The notes beneath the pieces were generated by a model. It was not told where the DNA came from. It did not search any database and saw only the letters and a program-made list of their open reading frames with translations. 7,813 bases of DNA from Chloroflexota bacterium (GTDB lineage: Bacteria > Chloroflexota > UBA6077). Below are positions 1-6,466 of the stretch, piece after piece. How positions within the stretch are numbered: the stretch's first letter is position 1; each line of letters opens with the position of its first letter. The stretch is from positions 1-7,813 of the forward strand of contig JAJYNT010000224.1 of assembly GCA_021786215.1 (NCBI GenBank), read 5' to 3'. The position numbers and the translations under genes are program-made.

Positions 1-1
1 G

Positions 2-139
2 GCCTTCAGCAGGATTCTTCAACATCCGGTTCTGCGCTCCCTACCCTTTGTACTGGAGGTCCCCGGTCTCGACAAGCAGGGGCCGGACAGGCCCAACATC
101 GAGACCATGCGAAGACTTGCGGAGGTGGGCAATGCTTAG
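2..139 (+). CDS. nfo: Deoxyribonuclease IV (endonuclease IV), C-terminal fragment
   Basis: This is the last 45 codons of a gene that begins before the window; TAG is at 137-139. The family cleaves DNA 5' to abasic sites in base-excision repair, using a trinuclear zinc centre in a TIM barrel. The fragment shows the family's C-terminal pattern: a helix (FSRILQHPVLRS), then the strand PFVLEVPG. The Glu of LEVPG (bases 56-58) matches the zinc-binding Glu near the end of E. coli Nfo (ILET). It is followed by a loop and a last helix (IETMRRLAEVG). The stop overlaps the start of the phosphodiesterase gene by 8 nt, so the two are probably co-transcribed and translationally coupled. The identification rests on a short tail. 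A related TIM-barrel xylose-isomerase-like protein is a less likely alternative. Confidence 0.85.
   Translation, partial: AFSRILQHPVLRSLPFVLEVPGLDKQGPDRPNIETMRRLAEVGNA
121..125 (+). promoter_or_regulatory. Ribosome binding site deciding the phosphodiesterase start
   Basis: GGAGG lies inside the last codons of nfo, 6 nt before the ATG at 132. It fixes the start there and supports translation directly coupled to nfo. Confidence 0.8.
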
Positions 140-905
140 TCTGCGATCGCGGGCCCTGGAGCGGCCGTGGGTTATCGGTCATCGTGGGGCATCCGGCGAA
201 GCCCCGGAGAACACATTGCCGGCCTTTCGTCTAGCACTGGAACAGGGCGCGGATCTGATCGAGACAGACGTGCATCTGACAGCCGACGGGGTGCCGGTGA
301 TCATTCACGACCACTCGCTGGATCGCACTACCAACGGCCATGGTCTGGTGCGACAACACACCCTGGTCCAACTGAAGGAGCTGGATGCCGGCTCATGGTT
401 TTCCACCGACCACGGCGGAGAACAGATCCTCACCCTGGACGAGATGCTCGACTGGGCCGCGGGCAAGACAGCCATCTCAATCGAGATAAAGAACGGGCCG
501 ATCCACTATCCGGAGATCGAGGACCGAGTCATCGATGCCCTCCGGCGCCACGATATGGTGACACAGGCCATAGTAATCTCCTTCGACCATCGAGCCATCC
601 TGCGTCTGAAGCAGCACTGCCCCGAACTTCTGGCCGGCGTTCTGTTCGCCTGCACCCCGGTTTCGGCCTCAGAGCTGGCTCTCCAGGCCGCGGCCGACTG
701 CCTTCTGCCTCACTGGGCAAGTCTAAGTCGAGAGATGGTGGATGAGGCCCACTCCAGTAACCTGGCCGTGAGCCCGTGGGTGATCGACCAGAAGGCAGAG
801 TTCGAGTGGGTAATGGCCCAAGGCGTCGACTCTATCGCCAGCAACTACCCAGGCAGGATCATTTCGTGGATGAACGAGATGGGGATGGGGCCACTGGCAG
901 GGTAA
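132..905 (+). CDS. Glycerophosphodiester phosphodiesterase (GDPD family, UgpQ-like)
   Basis: This 257-residue enzyme should hydrolyse glycerophosphodiesters to glycerol-3-phosphate and an alcohol, salvaging phospholipid headgroups. The GDPD hallmarks are visible: H17-R18-G19 followed by PENT, the E44-x-D46 metal pair, H59-D60 (second catalytic His), R65-TTNG, and E119 in SIEIK as the third acidic metal ligand. The C-terminal GVDSIASNYPG matches the family's final strand and loop. The length is normal for the cytoplasmic UgpQ type, and there is no signal peptide, so it probably acts in the cytoplasm. I chose ATG at 132 because GGAGG (121-125) sits 6 nt upstream. An upstream ATG at 48 would add 28 unrelated residues inside nfo. 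The last 47 bp overlap the 3' end of the kinase gene on the other strand. No glycerol-3-phosphate transporter is adjacent, so the exact substrate is unknown. Confidence 0.94.
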   Translation: MLSLRSRALERPWVIGHRGASGEAPENTLPAFRLALEQGADLIETDVHLTADGVPVIIHDHSLDRTTNGHGLVRQHTLVQLKELDAGSWFSTDHGGEQILTLDEMLDWAAGKTAISIEIKNGPIHYPEIEDRVIDALRRHDMVTQAIVISFDHRAILRLKQHCPELLAGVLFACTPVSASELALQAAADCLLPHWASLSREMVDEAHSSNLAVSPWVIDQKAEFEWVMAQGVDSIASNYPGRIISWMNEMGMGPLAG

Positions 906-3900
906 AGCCGAAGCTGCTCCCCTTCCCGGGTATTCCTTCACTCTCCACCCACACCCTCCCGCCGTGTAGCTCAACCAGACCCTTGGCGATCGCCAGCCCC
1001 AGTCCAGTCCCCCCGAAGGGACGGCGCGACGAGGAATCCACCTGGTGAAACTTCTCCCAGATCCTCGCCTGATGCTCGAGAGGTATGCCCACGCCGGTGT
1101 CGGTCACCATAATGGCGATGCTCTCGAGGCTCTTGTCCGCTTCGGAACGCTCCCCGTGGGCACCATTCACCTGCTCGGGCCTCGCCAACATGCTGACATT
1201 GCCCCCATCAGGAGTGAACTTGATGGCGTTGGAGAGCAGGTTCCCCAGAATGCGCTGAAGCTGCTCCTCATCGGCGAGGACGAGAGGCAGGTTCTTCGAG
1301 ACGGAATGGATCAGGCGAATCTTCTTGGTGGCCGCCAGTACGCTCACCGCCGCGAGGGCCCGTTCGGCAGCCGCGTGCAGGTCCACCTCTACGACAGTCA
1401 GCTCCTGCTTCCCGGCCTCAAGTCTGGAGGTATCCAACAGATCATTGATCAGCTCAAGGAGCCGCTGGGCCGCCACGCGGACGGACTTCAGCGCTTCCTC
1501 CTGTCTCCGCGCAAGCGGCCCCCTGAGACCTCGCAGCAGGATGTCGGTGTACCCCATCACCGCGGTGATCGGCGTACGGAGCTCATGGGACACGACAGCC
1601 ACAAACTCATCCTTCATCCTTTCGACCTCTCGTTCGGCCGTCACGTCCCGAAGCACCACAACGGCACCGCTAATGGCCCCCGCCTCGTTTCGCAGCGGGC
1701 TAGCGCTGGCACTGAGCACCCTTTCTCTCCCGGCACTCGAAACCGACAGACTTTCTCCTAGCACAACAGCCCCGTCCAGGGCCCGAGGCACCAGTAGCTG
1801 CTCGTTCGATGAGACCCTTCTGCTCGGTCGAGACTCTCTTTCAGGAGACAACATTCTACACCCCAAGAGGGACTCGATCTGCTCCGCCAACATCCGCTGG
1901 GCCGCCGCGTTGACCACGGAGATGTCACCCACTTCGTCCGTGACCACGACTCCATCTGCCATCTGGGAGATGACCGCTTCCAGGTGGAGCCGCTGCGCCT
2001 GACTCTCCTGGAACAGCCGGCTGTTCTCGATGGCGACCCCCATCCTGTCGGACAGATCCGTCGCCAAAGCGAGATCTGACTCGTCCAGAGGCTGTCTTTC
2101 ATGTACCGACGCGATCACCAGAACACCGACGGTGCGCCCTCGGGCCCTCAGCGGCACCACCACTCGAGAGTGGGGTGAGATCCTGCGCCACGACGGGATC
2201 TCCTCCATCGATTGAGCCATCTGCTGGATCTCAGCCGCGATCTCGTCTCTCGAGATCTCCGGGGCCAACACCGGATCACCACTTTGAGCAACCAGTCCGA
2301 CCACCCCCTGGCCCAGAGCAACGGGTTGCCTCGCCAGCATCTCTCGACCGGAAGCCACCAACTCCTCGTCAACATGGGAAAAGGCCACCAGTTGAAGCGA
2401 TCTCGCCCGATCGTCCAGAAGGTAAAGAGCGCACCAGTCGCCCACCACCTCGGTAGCCATTCGGGCCACCCGTTCGAGCCCCTTATCTAGCTCAGCGCTG
2501 CTGGTGAGGATGGTGCCCACTTCGGAAAGAAAACGAGATCTACGCTCAGCCTTCTCCAGTTCTCGAAGTTTCTCCCTAAGCCGTTCGTCGGTCTGCTCGT
2601 AGAGTTGCGCGTTCTCTATGGCAAGGCCCAATTGGTATCCAATCGCCGTCAAGAGATCCACATCACGCGGTGCAAAACTCCTGTCCGCCCGACTGACGAC
2701 GGCAATCGTTCCCAATCGCCTCCCCTTGCTGACTATGGCAGCGCAGGTGCAGGCTCCGAGGGGTGCCATCCGCCACATCGACGCCTCTCGAGCCCGCACG
2801 AACTTCGAATCTTCTGTGGAAGAAGGTACGGACAGATCCCACGGCGGGGCCACCTCGGTGGACAAGTGCATCGGATGATAGTGGCATTCCTTCACGGCGT
2901 CGGAAGGCAGCCCCTTCCATACGGACAATCTCATCCGCTCGGTTCCATCAACCAGCAGGAATATGGCGCCGGCCTCTGCATTCATGACCGCCATTACCTT
3001 TTCGATAGCGGATTCGAGGATCTCGTCAGGCTTCAGGCTACTGCTCAACGCCACAGCTATATCGTCGAGGGCATCCAACTCTCGGTTTCGAGCATCCAGT
3101 TCACCAACGGTTCGCTCCAGACTGTTCTTCGCCTCTGATAGCTGTCTGTAAGGGCGTTGCACCGCGGATACGAGAAGCGCCTTGAATATCAGGTAGTACA
3201 CGATCACGTTGTAAACATGCCCGAGCAGGTTGTACACGTCAGACGGACTGCGATAGGTGGCGAATGCAAGCCCAGAAAAGGCGTTGGCGATCAGGGCAGC
3301 CATCACCAGCAAGATGGCCTCATCCCCGTTGGCCCGATAGCTCCTGAGGTAGGGGGCCAGCGCAACCACTGTGACCGCAACGGTCCCATACTCCAATGCG
3401 ACCTTCAGCGGTGTTAGCCCCTTCCCGTCGACATAGAGGGGCGGCAAGTCCCGGTTAAGATAGGAGATCGACAGCAGAGCCACGCTGCAAACCACCAGGG
3501 TGGCACCAGCCAGGAGGTAACGCCTGAGGAACCGATTCCGGCTGTCCGGCCGAACGTAGGCCGCGCCCCAAAGCACGAGTGCAGTCCAATAGCTGGCACT
3601 CACCCAAAAGTAGAGCGACTTTCGAACGGAGTTTTCCGTCAAGAAAGGAGGCATGGCCTCCGAGGACAGGGCATGCATTGTGGACAGAGCAGCGACACCC
3701 AGAAATCCGGTGGACACGAAGAGGCTCTGAGCGTTGTGGTTCTGCTTCGAGGCCTCCCAGTTGACTATGAAGACGGCAAAGCTGACCAGTATGCCGGCCA
3801 ATTCCAGCAGAGTGTGCAGCAGCAGGTATCGGTCAAGGGGAATGACGAAGTAGAGGCGAGCGTCGAAAAGGTTGATCACCGCGAGTAGGCTGCCGAGGGC

Positions 3901-3954
3901 GACAGCCATCAGCAGTAGCCCCTCTTCAGATCGCCGCAGCTTTCTGGATACCAC
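859..3954 (-). CDS. Membrane sensor histidine kinase, MASE3-like/GAF/GAF/PAS/HisKA/HATPase
   Basis: This 1031-residue kinase would autophosphorylate on His and pass phosphate to a response regulator. Residues ~13-263 hold about eight hydrophobic segments resembling the MASE3 sensor (HTLLEL after TM1; SPSDVYNLLGHVYN before the last segment). A coiled coil (~269-298) leads to GAF1 (~297-448), a helical linker, GAF2 (~476-648), PAS (~655-770) and HisKA. The phospho-acceptor is H790 in SHELRTP (bases 1585-1587). The ATPase has N909 in the N box, DTGVG at 952 and GTGLG at 982-986, so it looks catalytically intact. There is no receiver domain and no neighbouring regulator, so it is an orphan here. 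I chose GTG at 3954 because GGAGG lies 5 nt upstream and RKLRR then directly precedes TM1. A longer reading from 4086 adds 44 Cys/Gln-rich residues with no good SD. The ligand is unknown; MASE3 ligands are not established, and GAF/PAS domains bind many cofactors. Confidence 0.94.
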   Translation of the reverse strand: MVSRKLRRSEEGLLLMAVALGSLLAVINLFDARLYFVIPLDRYLLLHTLLELAGILVSFAVFIVNWEASKQNHNAQSLFVSTGFLGVAALSTMHALSSEAMPPFLTENSVRKSLYFWVSASYWTALVLWGAAYVRPDSRNRFLRRYLLAGATLVVCSVALLSISYLNRDLPPLYVDGKGLTPLKVALEYGTVAVTVVALAPYLRSYRANGDEAILLVMAALIANAFSGLAFATYRSPSDVYNLLGHVYNVIVYYLIFKALLVSAVQRPYRQLSEAKNSLERTVGELDARNRELDALDDIAVALSSSLKPDEILESAIEKVMAVMNAEAGAIFLLVDGTERMRLSVWKGLPSDAVKECHYHPMHLSTEVAPPWDLSVPSSTEDSKFVRAREASMWRMAPLGACTCAAIVSKGRRLGTIAVVSRADRSFAPRDVDLLTAIGYQLGLAIENAQLYEQTDERLREKLRELEKAERRSRFLSEVGTILTSSAELDKGLERVARMATEVVGDWCALYLLDDRARSLQLVAFSHVDEELVASGREMLARQPVALGQGVVGLVAQSGDPVLAPEISRDEIAAEIQQMAQSMEEIPSWRRISPHSRVVVPLRARGRTVGVLVIASVHERQPLDESDLALATDLSDRMGVAIENSRLFQESQAQRLHLEAVISQMADGVVVTDEVGDISVVNAAAQRMLAEQIESLLGCRMLSPERESRPSRRVSSNEQLLVPRALDGAVVLGESLSVSSAGRERVLSASASPLRNEAGAISGAVVVLRDVTAEREVERMKDEFVAVVSHELRTPITAVMGYTDILLRGLRGPLARRQEEALKSVRVAAQRLLELINDLLDTSRLEAGKQELTVVEVDLHAAAERALAAVSVLAATKKIRLIHSVSKNLPLVLADEEQLQRILGNLLSNAIKFTPDGGNVSMLARPEQVNGAHGERSEADKSLESIAIMVTDTGVGIPLEHQARIWEKFHQVDSSSRRPFGGTGLGLAIAKGLVELHGGRVWVESEGIPGKGSSFGFTLPVAPSPSRSSTK

Positions 3955-3959
3955 CCGTT

Positions 3960-3964
3960 CCTCC
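3960..3964 (-). promoter_or_regulatory. Ribosome binding site deciding the kinase start
   Basis: On the minus strand GGAGG (within GGTGGAGG, 3960-3967) is 5 nt upstream of the GTG at 3954-3952. It is the best start signal before the first transmembrane segment. Confidence 0.7.
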
Positions 3965-4140
3965 ACCCTCAAGCTCAGGCGGCTACCACTGACCCACTCC
4001 GGTTGAATCTGCCTTCCACAGCATAACACAGCGCCCTGGTTCTGAGACAAACAAGCTGTGGCATATTCTCTGCTTCGATTGCCCAATTATCCCGCAGCGG
4101 TGAAATGCGTTAGCCACGTCTGCTGGAGAGCACGTGAAAT

Positions 4141-4146
4141 AGGAGG
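4141..4146 (+). promoter_or_regulatory. Ribosome binding site deciding the GTG start at 4152
   Basis: A perfect AGGAGG stands 5 nt before GTG 4152, which favours that start over the in-frame ATG at 4188. Confidence 0.85.
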
Positions 4147-4151
4147 AAAAG

Positions 4152-4592
4152 GTGGCTGCCAACATCGGCAAAGCGGCTGTGTTGACCATGGGTGAGGCCC
4201 TCGAACTCTATTACGACCTGCTGCAACAGTCGAAGGGGATGGAACAACAGGTCCGTCTGCTCAGAGACAGAATACTCCAGGCCATCGCCTCGCTTAAGAC
4301 CGATAGAGTCCTGATCGATGGCTATGAGGCAGAGCGTCAACTGCGGCATCATCCACCCCAGATAAACGAAGACCAGGCAACGCGGGTCCTCGAGGCCCAC
4401 GGCCGGCTCCAGGAATGTCAGACCGAAGTTCTCGACCTGGAGAAAGCGAGAGAGGTCATCGAAGAACTGCTCAGGCACGGGGCGATAACCAAGGACGAGC
4501 TTCCATACGTCCACGTCAAACCGACAGCGGCACTCGTGGTCCGACACCTCGCACTGCCGGAAGCGGCCGAAGAGGTGCGGCGAGCGGCATAG
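4152..4592 (+). CDS. Hypothetical protein, 146 aa, helical / probable coiled coil
   Basis: I do not recognise this family. The start is GTG 4152, behind a perfect AGGAGG. The protein is soluble, with no signal peptide or membrane segment. Residues ~12-50 form a long amphipathic helix (ALELYYDLLQQSKGMEQQV). A motif-like turn follows (DGYEAERQLRHHPPQINEDQA, ~56-76; HHPP is notable). A second long charged helix runs ~77-108 (VLDLEKAREVIEELLRHG). A short C-terminal piece with ITKDELPYVHVKPTAALVVRHL resembles a small beta or winged segment. This suggests a two-helix coiled-coil adaptor or assembly protein. Any link to phage Gp157-like or structural coiled-coil proteins would be a guess. It is divergent from the kinase and probably forms a two-gene unit with the gene downstream. 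The strong SD and different antisense content make it very likely a real gene. Confidence 0.85.
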   Translation: MAANIGKAAVLTMGEALELYYDLLQQSKGMEQQVRLLRDRILQAIASLKTDRVLIDGYEAERQLRHHPPQINEDQATRVLEAHGRLQECQTEVLDLEKAREVIEELLRHGAITKDELPYVHVKPTAALVVRHLALPEAAEEVRRAA

Positions 4593-4666
4593 AGCAAAGT
4601 AATAGAATGCGTCTTTAGTTCCTTGTTCCATCCCCTGCGCCATCTCCAAGGGACGGCCTCATGACG

Positions 4667-4672
4667 TATAAT
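4667..4672 (+). promoter_or_regulatory. Candidate -10 box (TATAAT) before the second unknown gene
   Basis: A perfect sigma70-type TATAAT falls 43 bp before the ATG at 4715. No good -35 box is seen at 17-18 bp (CTCCAA region). If it is used, transcription would start near 4679, inside the longer reading frame from ATG 4661. That would support the shorter protein. By chance it could simply encode Tyr-Asn. Confidence 0.35.
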
Positions 4673-4702
4673 GTGTGGGAACGAACCGGCCAGGGTGGAG
4701 GC

Positions 4703-4707
4703 GAGGT
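4703..4707 (+). promoter_or_regulatory. Ribosome binding site favouring the ATG at 4715
   Basis: GAGGT (with GGTGGAGG just upstream at 4694-4701) ends 7 nt before ATG 4715. The competing ATG 4661 has a weaker AAGGGA at 4648-4653. Confidence 0.55.
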
Positions 4708-4714
4708 CACCAAG

Positions 4715-5485
4715 ATGCTCTTGACATACGAAAGAGGCAGCGCCCAGCGATCCAAGGGTCACGCCCTGCTCTACTTTAGGGGTTGGTCCGACCCCTCGTC
4801 TGTTTTCGCTACCTACCTCATCGTGCCTCCCATAGCGGTGGAGATATCCAAGTACATTCCACCCATGTTTGCCGGGCAGTTCCAGCAGATGGGGGCAGGC
4901 GGGATCAGCGTCTTCCCCTACCCTCCCATCCCCGAGCAGGTTGAAAGCCAGGAGTCCCTGCAACGGCTGGCCCAGGCCCGGGATGACGACCTGATCTTCG
5001 GTGGATCGGTTGATACCTCCACACCGGAGAGGCTCCTCCACGCCGCTGCTGAAGCGGCCCAGCAGTATTTCGAGAGCTACTCCGCCCACATAAGTTCGGT
5101 CCCTGCTGAGGCGGAGCTTGAGCCGGCTCCGACCCGTGAGGAAACCGGCACAGTGGATGTAAACGAACTGCTGTACGGGCTCATGGGCGAACGGGATAGG
5201 CTGGCCGAACTGGCTAAGCTAGCAGGACAACTGCGTTATGCCGTGAGCGGCAGCGACCGGCGCCTCACCGATGATTCAGTTGCCGGCATTCAGCGGCTCG
5301 CCCGGTACCTGCCTGAGAAGTTCAAAGCGGCGGAGATTATCCAGGCCGCCCAACGCCCCGGTCCCGAAGGAGATCAGCTGACACAGCTGTACTTGGAGCG
5401 AGCCTTCAAGCTTGCTGACGAGGACTACGAGAGTGTTCGAGAACTGGAAGCCGAGATCCAGAAGCTGAAGGGCGGCCAGGGCTAA
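4715..5485 (+). CDS. Hypothetical protein, 256 aa, N-terminal globular domain plus helical tail
   Basis: I do not recognise this family. I chose ATG 4715 because of the GAGGT SD 7 nt upstream and a TATAAT at 4667-4672. ATG 4661 would add 18 residues, partly Gly-rich codons that are really the SD region. From 4715, residues 1-~50 look like a compact conserved core: GHALLYFR at 15-22, then YLIVPPIAVEISKYIPPM (34-51). The hydrophobic stretch there is broken by prolines, so it is probably a buried strand/helix and not a membrane anchor. Residues ~52-127 continue with Gly/Pro and an Ala-rich helix. An acidic Pro/Ala/Glu linker (~128-145) follows, then a helical tail (~148-252) ending in a charged coiled coil (YESVRELEAEIQKLKGG). 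It lies 122 bp after the 146-aa gene. Both are helical and could bind each other; no function is assigned. Confidence 0.83.
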   Translation: MLLTYERGSAQRSKGHALLYFRGWSDPSSVFATYLIVPPIAVEISKYIPPMFAGQFQQMGAGGISVFPYPPIPEQVESQESLQRLAQARDDDLIFGGSVDTSTPERLLHAAAEAAQQYFESYSAHISSVPAEAELEPAPTREETGTVDVNELLYGLMGERDRLAELAKLAGQLRYAVSGSDRRLTDDSVAGIQRLARYLPEKFKAAEIIQAAQRPGPEGDQLTQLYLERAFKLADEDYESVRELEAEIQKLKGGQG

Positions 5486-5577
5486 GGCTTCTTCTCGCGG
5501 CTGCGATCGTGCCTGCCGTGTCTACCTGCCCAACCGCGCAACCTTGCTACTCGTCTCTCACCCAGGAGGTATCCCAA
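5486..5577 (+). other. Short gap before the pyruvate kinase remnant
   Basis: These 92 bp follow the TAA of the second unknown gene. I see no convincing hairpin-plus-T terminator and no consensus promoter. At its 3' end is AGGAGGT (5564-5570), the SD of the remnant. A GTG at 5509 opens the reading frame, but the first 23 codons from there show no pyruvate kinase similarity and are probably leader. Confidence 0.5.
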
Positions 5578-5700
5578 ACGAGACTTGCCAAGATCCAGGC
5601 CACTCTAGGACCCGATTCGAGCGAACTCTCCATACTCCGCCAGATGGTCGACGCCGGCATGGACGGCTGCAGGATCAATATGTCCCACTGCCTGGGAGAA
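5578..5700 (+). pseudogene. pyk: Pyruvate kinase N-terminal remnant with ACG at the start position
   Basis: After an AGGAGGT SD (5564-5570) and a 7-nt spacer, the codons ACG-AGA-CTT-GCC-AAG encode x-RLAKIQATLGP. These are followed by SSELSILRQMVDAGMDGCRINMSHC. This is the start of pyruvate kinase: the KI-x-AT-x-GP strand, the GMD-x-x-R helix end and N-x-SHG, which in active enzymes bear substrate/ADP and K+ contacts (R, N and S of the R-x-N-x-S motif). Two defects are visible. The start position reads ACG, one base from ATG, and the SHG glycine is Cys. After ~40 residues (whole enzymes have ~470) the frame runs into the reverse-strand reductase gene and no barrel motifs follow. It is therefore a decayed or truncated gene. 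An in-frame start at GTG 5509 could still give a 133-residue product, but I judge it non-functional. Confidence 0.65.
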
Positions 5701-5704
5701 ATGA

Positions 5705-6466
5705 TCACTGCTGCTGGCGAGCTATGCGGTAGCGCAAGAATAGCTCGTTCTCATGGTGATAGATGCTCACCAATCGCAGCTGGGGTATGCGGTCCGCGGG
5801 AAACCCCTTCCCTTCAACCATGGTCCGCATTGCCCTTCCCCCGACGATCTTGGGAGCAACCGTCCAGAACAGCTCGTCCACCATTCCACCCGCGATCAGG
5901 GCCGCGTTGAGTGTTGGTCCTCCCTCCACGATCAGTCTTCGAAGACCCAGGTCTTGGGCCAACATCCGCATCATCTGAGTGAGATCGACCACGTCCTCGC
6001 CGGCTCGGATAAGCTGCGCATGCTCTTCCAGTAGCTGGACCTTGGCTTGGGGTGCCCGTCTGGTGGTCACCACTACTCGAGGAAAGGCAGTGGAACGGAA
6101 GAAGGTACGGTCCAAAGGCAGATCCCCGGTGGCCGTCACCACAATCGCGGTAGGCTGCGGAGCCATCCCGCGGGATACTCGCTCATCCTGCATCTCCGGA
6201 GGAATGGCCGGGTTCACGTTCTCCAGACGCAACGTCTCAGCCCCCACCAGCACCCCATCGGCGGCCTGCCGAATCCGACGCATCACCATGTGATCGACCT
6301 TGCTTCCCAGCGAATAGGCCTTCTCTTCCAGCGTCGCCTTGCCATCGACACTGGTAACCATGTTGATCGCGGTGTAAGGTCGCTCACGGAGAATCAGAGG
6401 GAAAGACAGCCCTCGATAAATCTCTCCCGGCTCAAGGGACCGGGCTTCCGGATACAACAGCTCCAC
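5705..6466 (-). CDS. Stand-alone RibD C-terminal-type reductase (DHFR fold)
   Basis: This 253-residue protein matches the RibD C-terminal family. The family reduces the ribosylamino-pyrimidine intermediate of riboflavin synthesis with NADPH, though some stand-alone members do other pteridine-like reductions. Visible motifs are INMVTSVDGK near residues 34-43 (substrate/cofactor strand), GVLVGAETLRLENVNP (71-86), the dinucleotide-contact strand IVEGGPTLN (179-187) and DELFWTVAPKIVGG (197-210). The N-terminal CDA-type deaminase domain of RibD is absent and was not encoded upstream, because a TGA in frame sits at 6478-6476. The start GTG 6466 has GAGGG 6 nt upstream. The TTG at 6472 directly abuts that GAGGG and is less likely. 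It lies 77 nt after the MFS gene on the same strand, so the two could be co-transcribed. No other rib gene or FMN riboswitch is in view, so a riboflavin role is inferred only from the family. Confidence 0.87.
   Translation of the reverse strand: MELLYPEARSLEPGEIYRGLSFPLILRERPYTAINMVTSVDGKATLEEKAYSLGSKVDHMVMRRIRQAADGVLVGAETLRLENVNPAIPPEMQDERVSRGMAPQPTAIVVTATGDLPLDRTFFRSTAFPRVVVTTRRAPQAKVQLLEEHAQLIRAGEDVVDLTQMMRMLAQDLGLRRLIVEGGPTLNAALIAGGMVDELFWTVAPKIVGGRAMRTMVEGKGFPADRIPQLRLVSIYHHENELFLRYRIARQQQ

Larger units (their letters stand above)
3955..4151. promoter_or_regulatory. Divergent control region between kinase and unknown gene pair
   Basis: These 197 bp separate two divergently transcribed genes and must hold both promoters unless transcripts start further away. 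On the minus strand, an extended -10-like TGTTATGCT (hexamer at 4020-4025) has a TTGTCT -35-like hexamer at 4045-4050. The spacing is 19 bp, longer than ideal. On the plus strand only weak AT-rich candidates are seen (CATATT at 4062-4067, AATTAT at 4085-4090), without a convincing -35 box. CACAGC occurs twice, 10 bp apart (4017-4022, 4027-4032), and once inverted (GCTGTG, 4055-4060), all around the candidate kinase promoter. The promoter assignments are tentative. Confidence 0.4.

Noticed and set aside
48..131. Upstream ATG extending the phosphodiesterase by 28 residues
   Set aside because: The added residues overlap the nfo reading frame, match nothing in the family, and ATG 132 has a better SD.
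1045..2002. Long plus-strand open frames (238 and 225 codons) within the kinase region
   Set aside because: They lie antisense to well-conserved kinase motifs, have no recognisable domains or consistent SD, and are typical shadows of a GC-rich gene.
3955..4086. Longer kinase start giving 44 extra residues
   Set aside because: The extra residues are Cys/Gln-rich with no membrane segment and no good SD, and would cover the promoter region.
5486..5577. Possible rho-independent terminator after the unknown gene pair
   Set aside because: I found no stable stem followed by a T run.
5752..5910. Continuation of the pyruvate kinase frame to a 133-residue product
   Set aside because: Past ~5700 it is antisense to the reductase C-terminus and shows no pyruvate kinase motifs.
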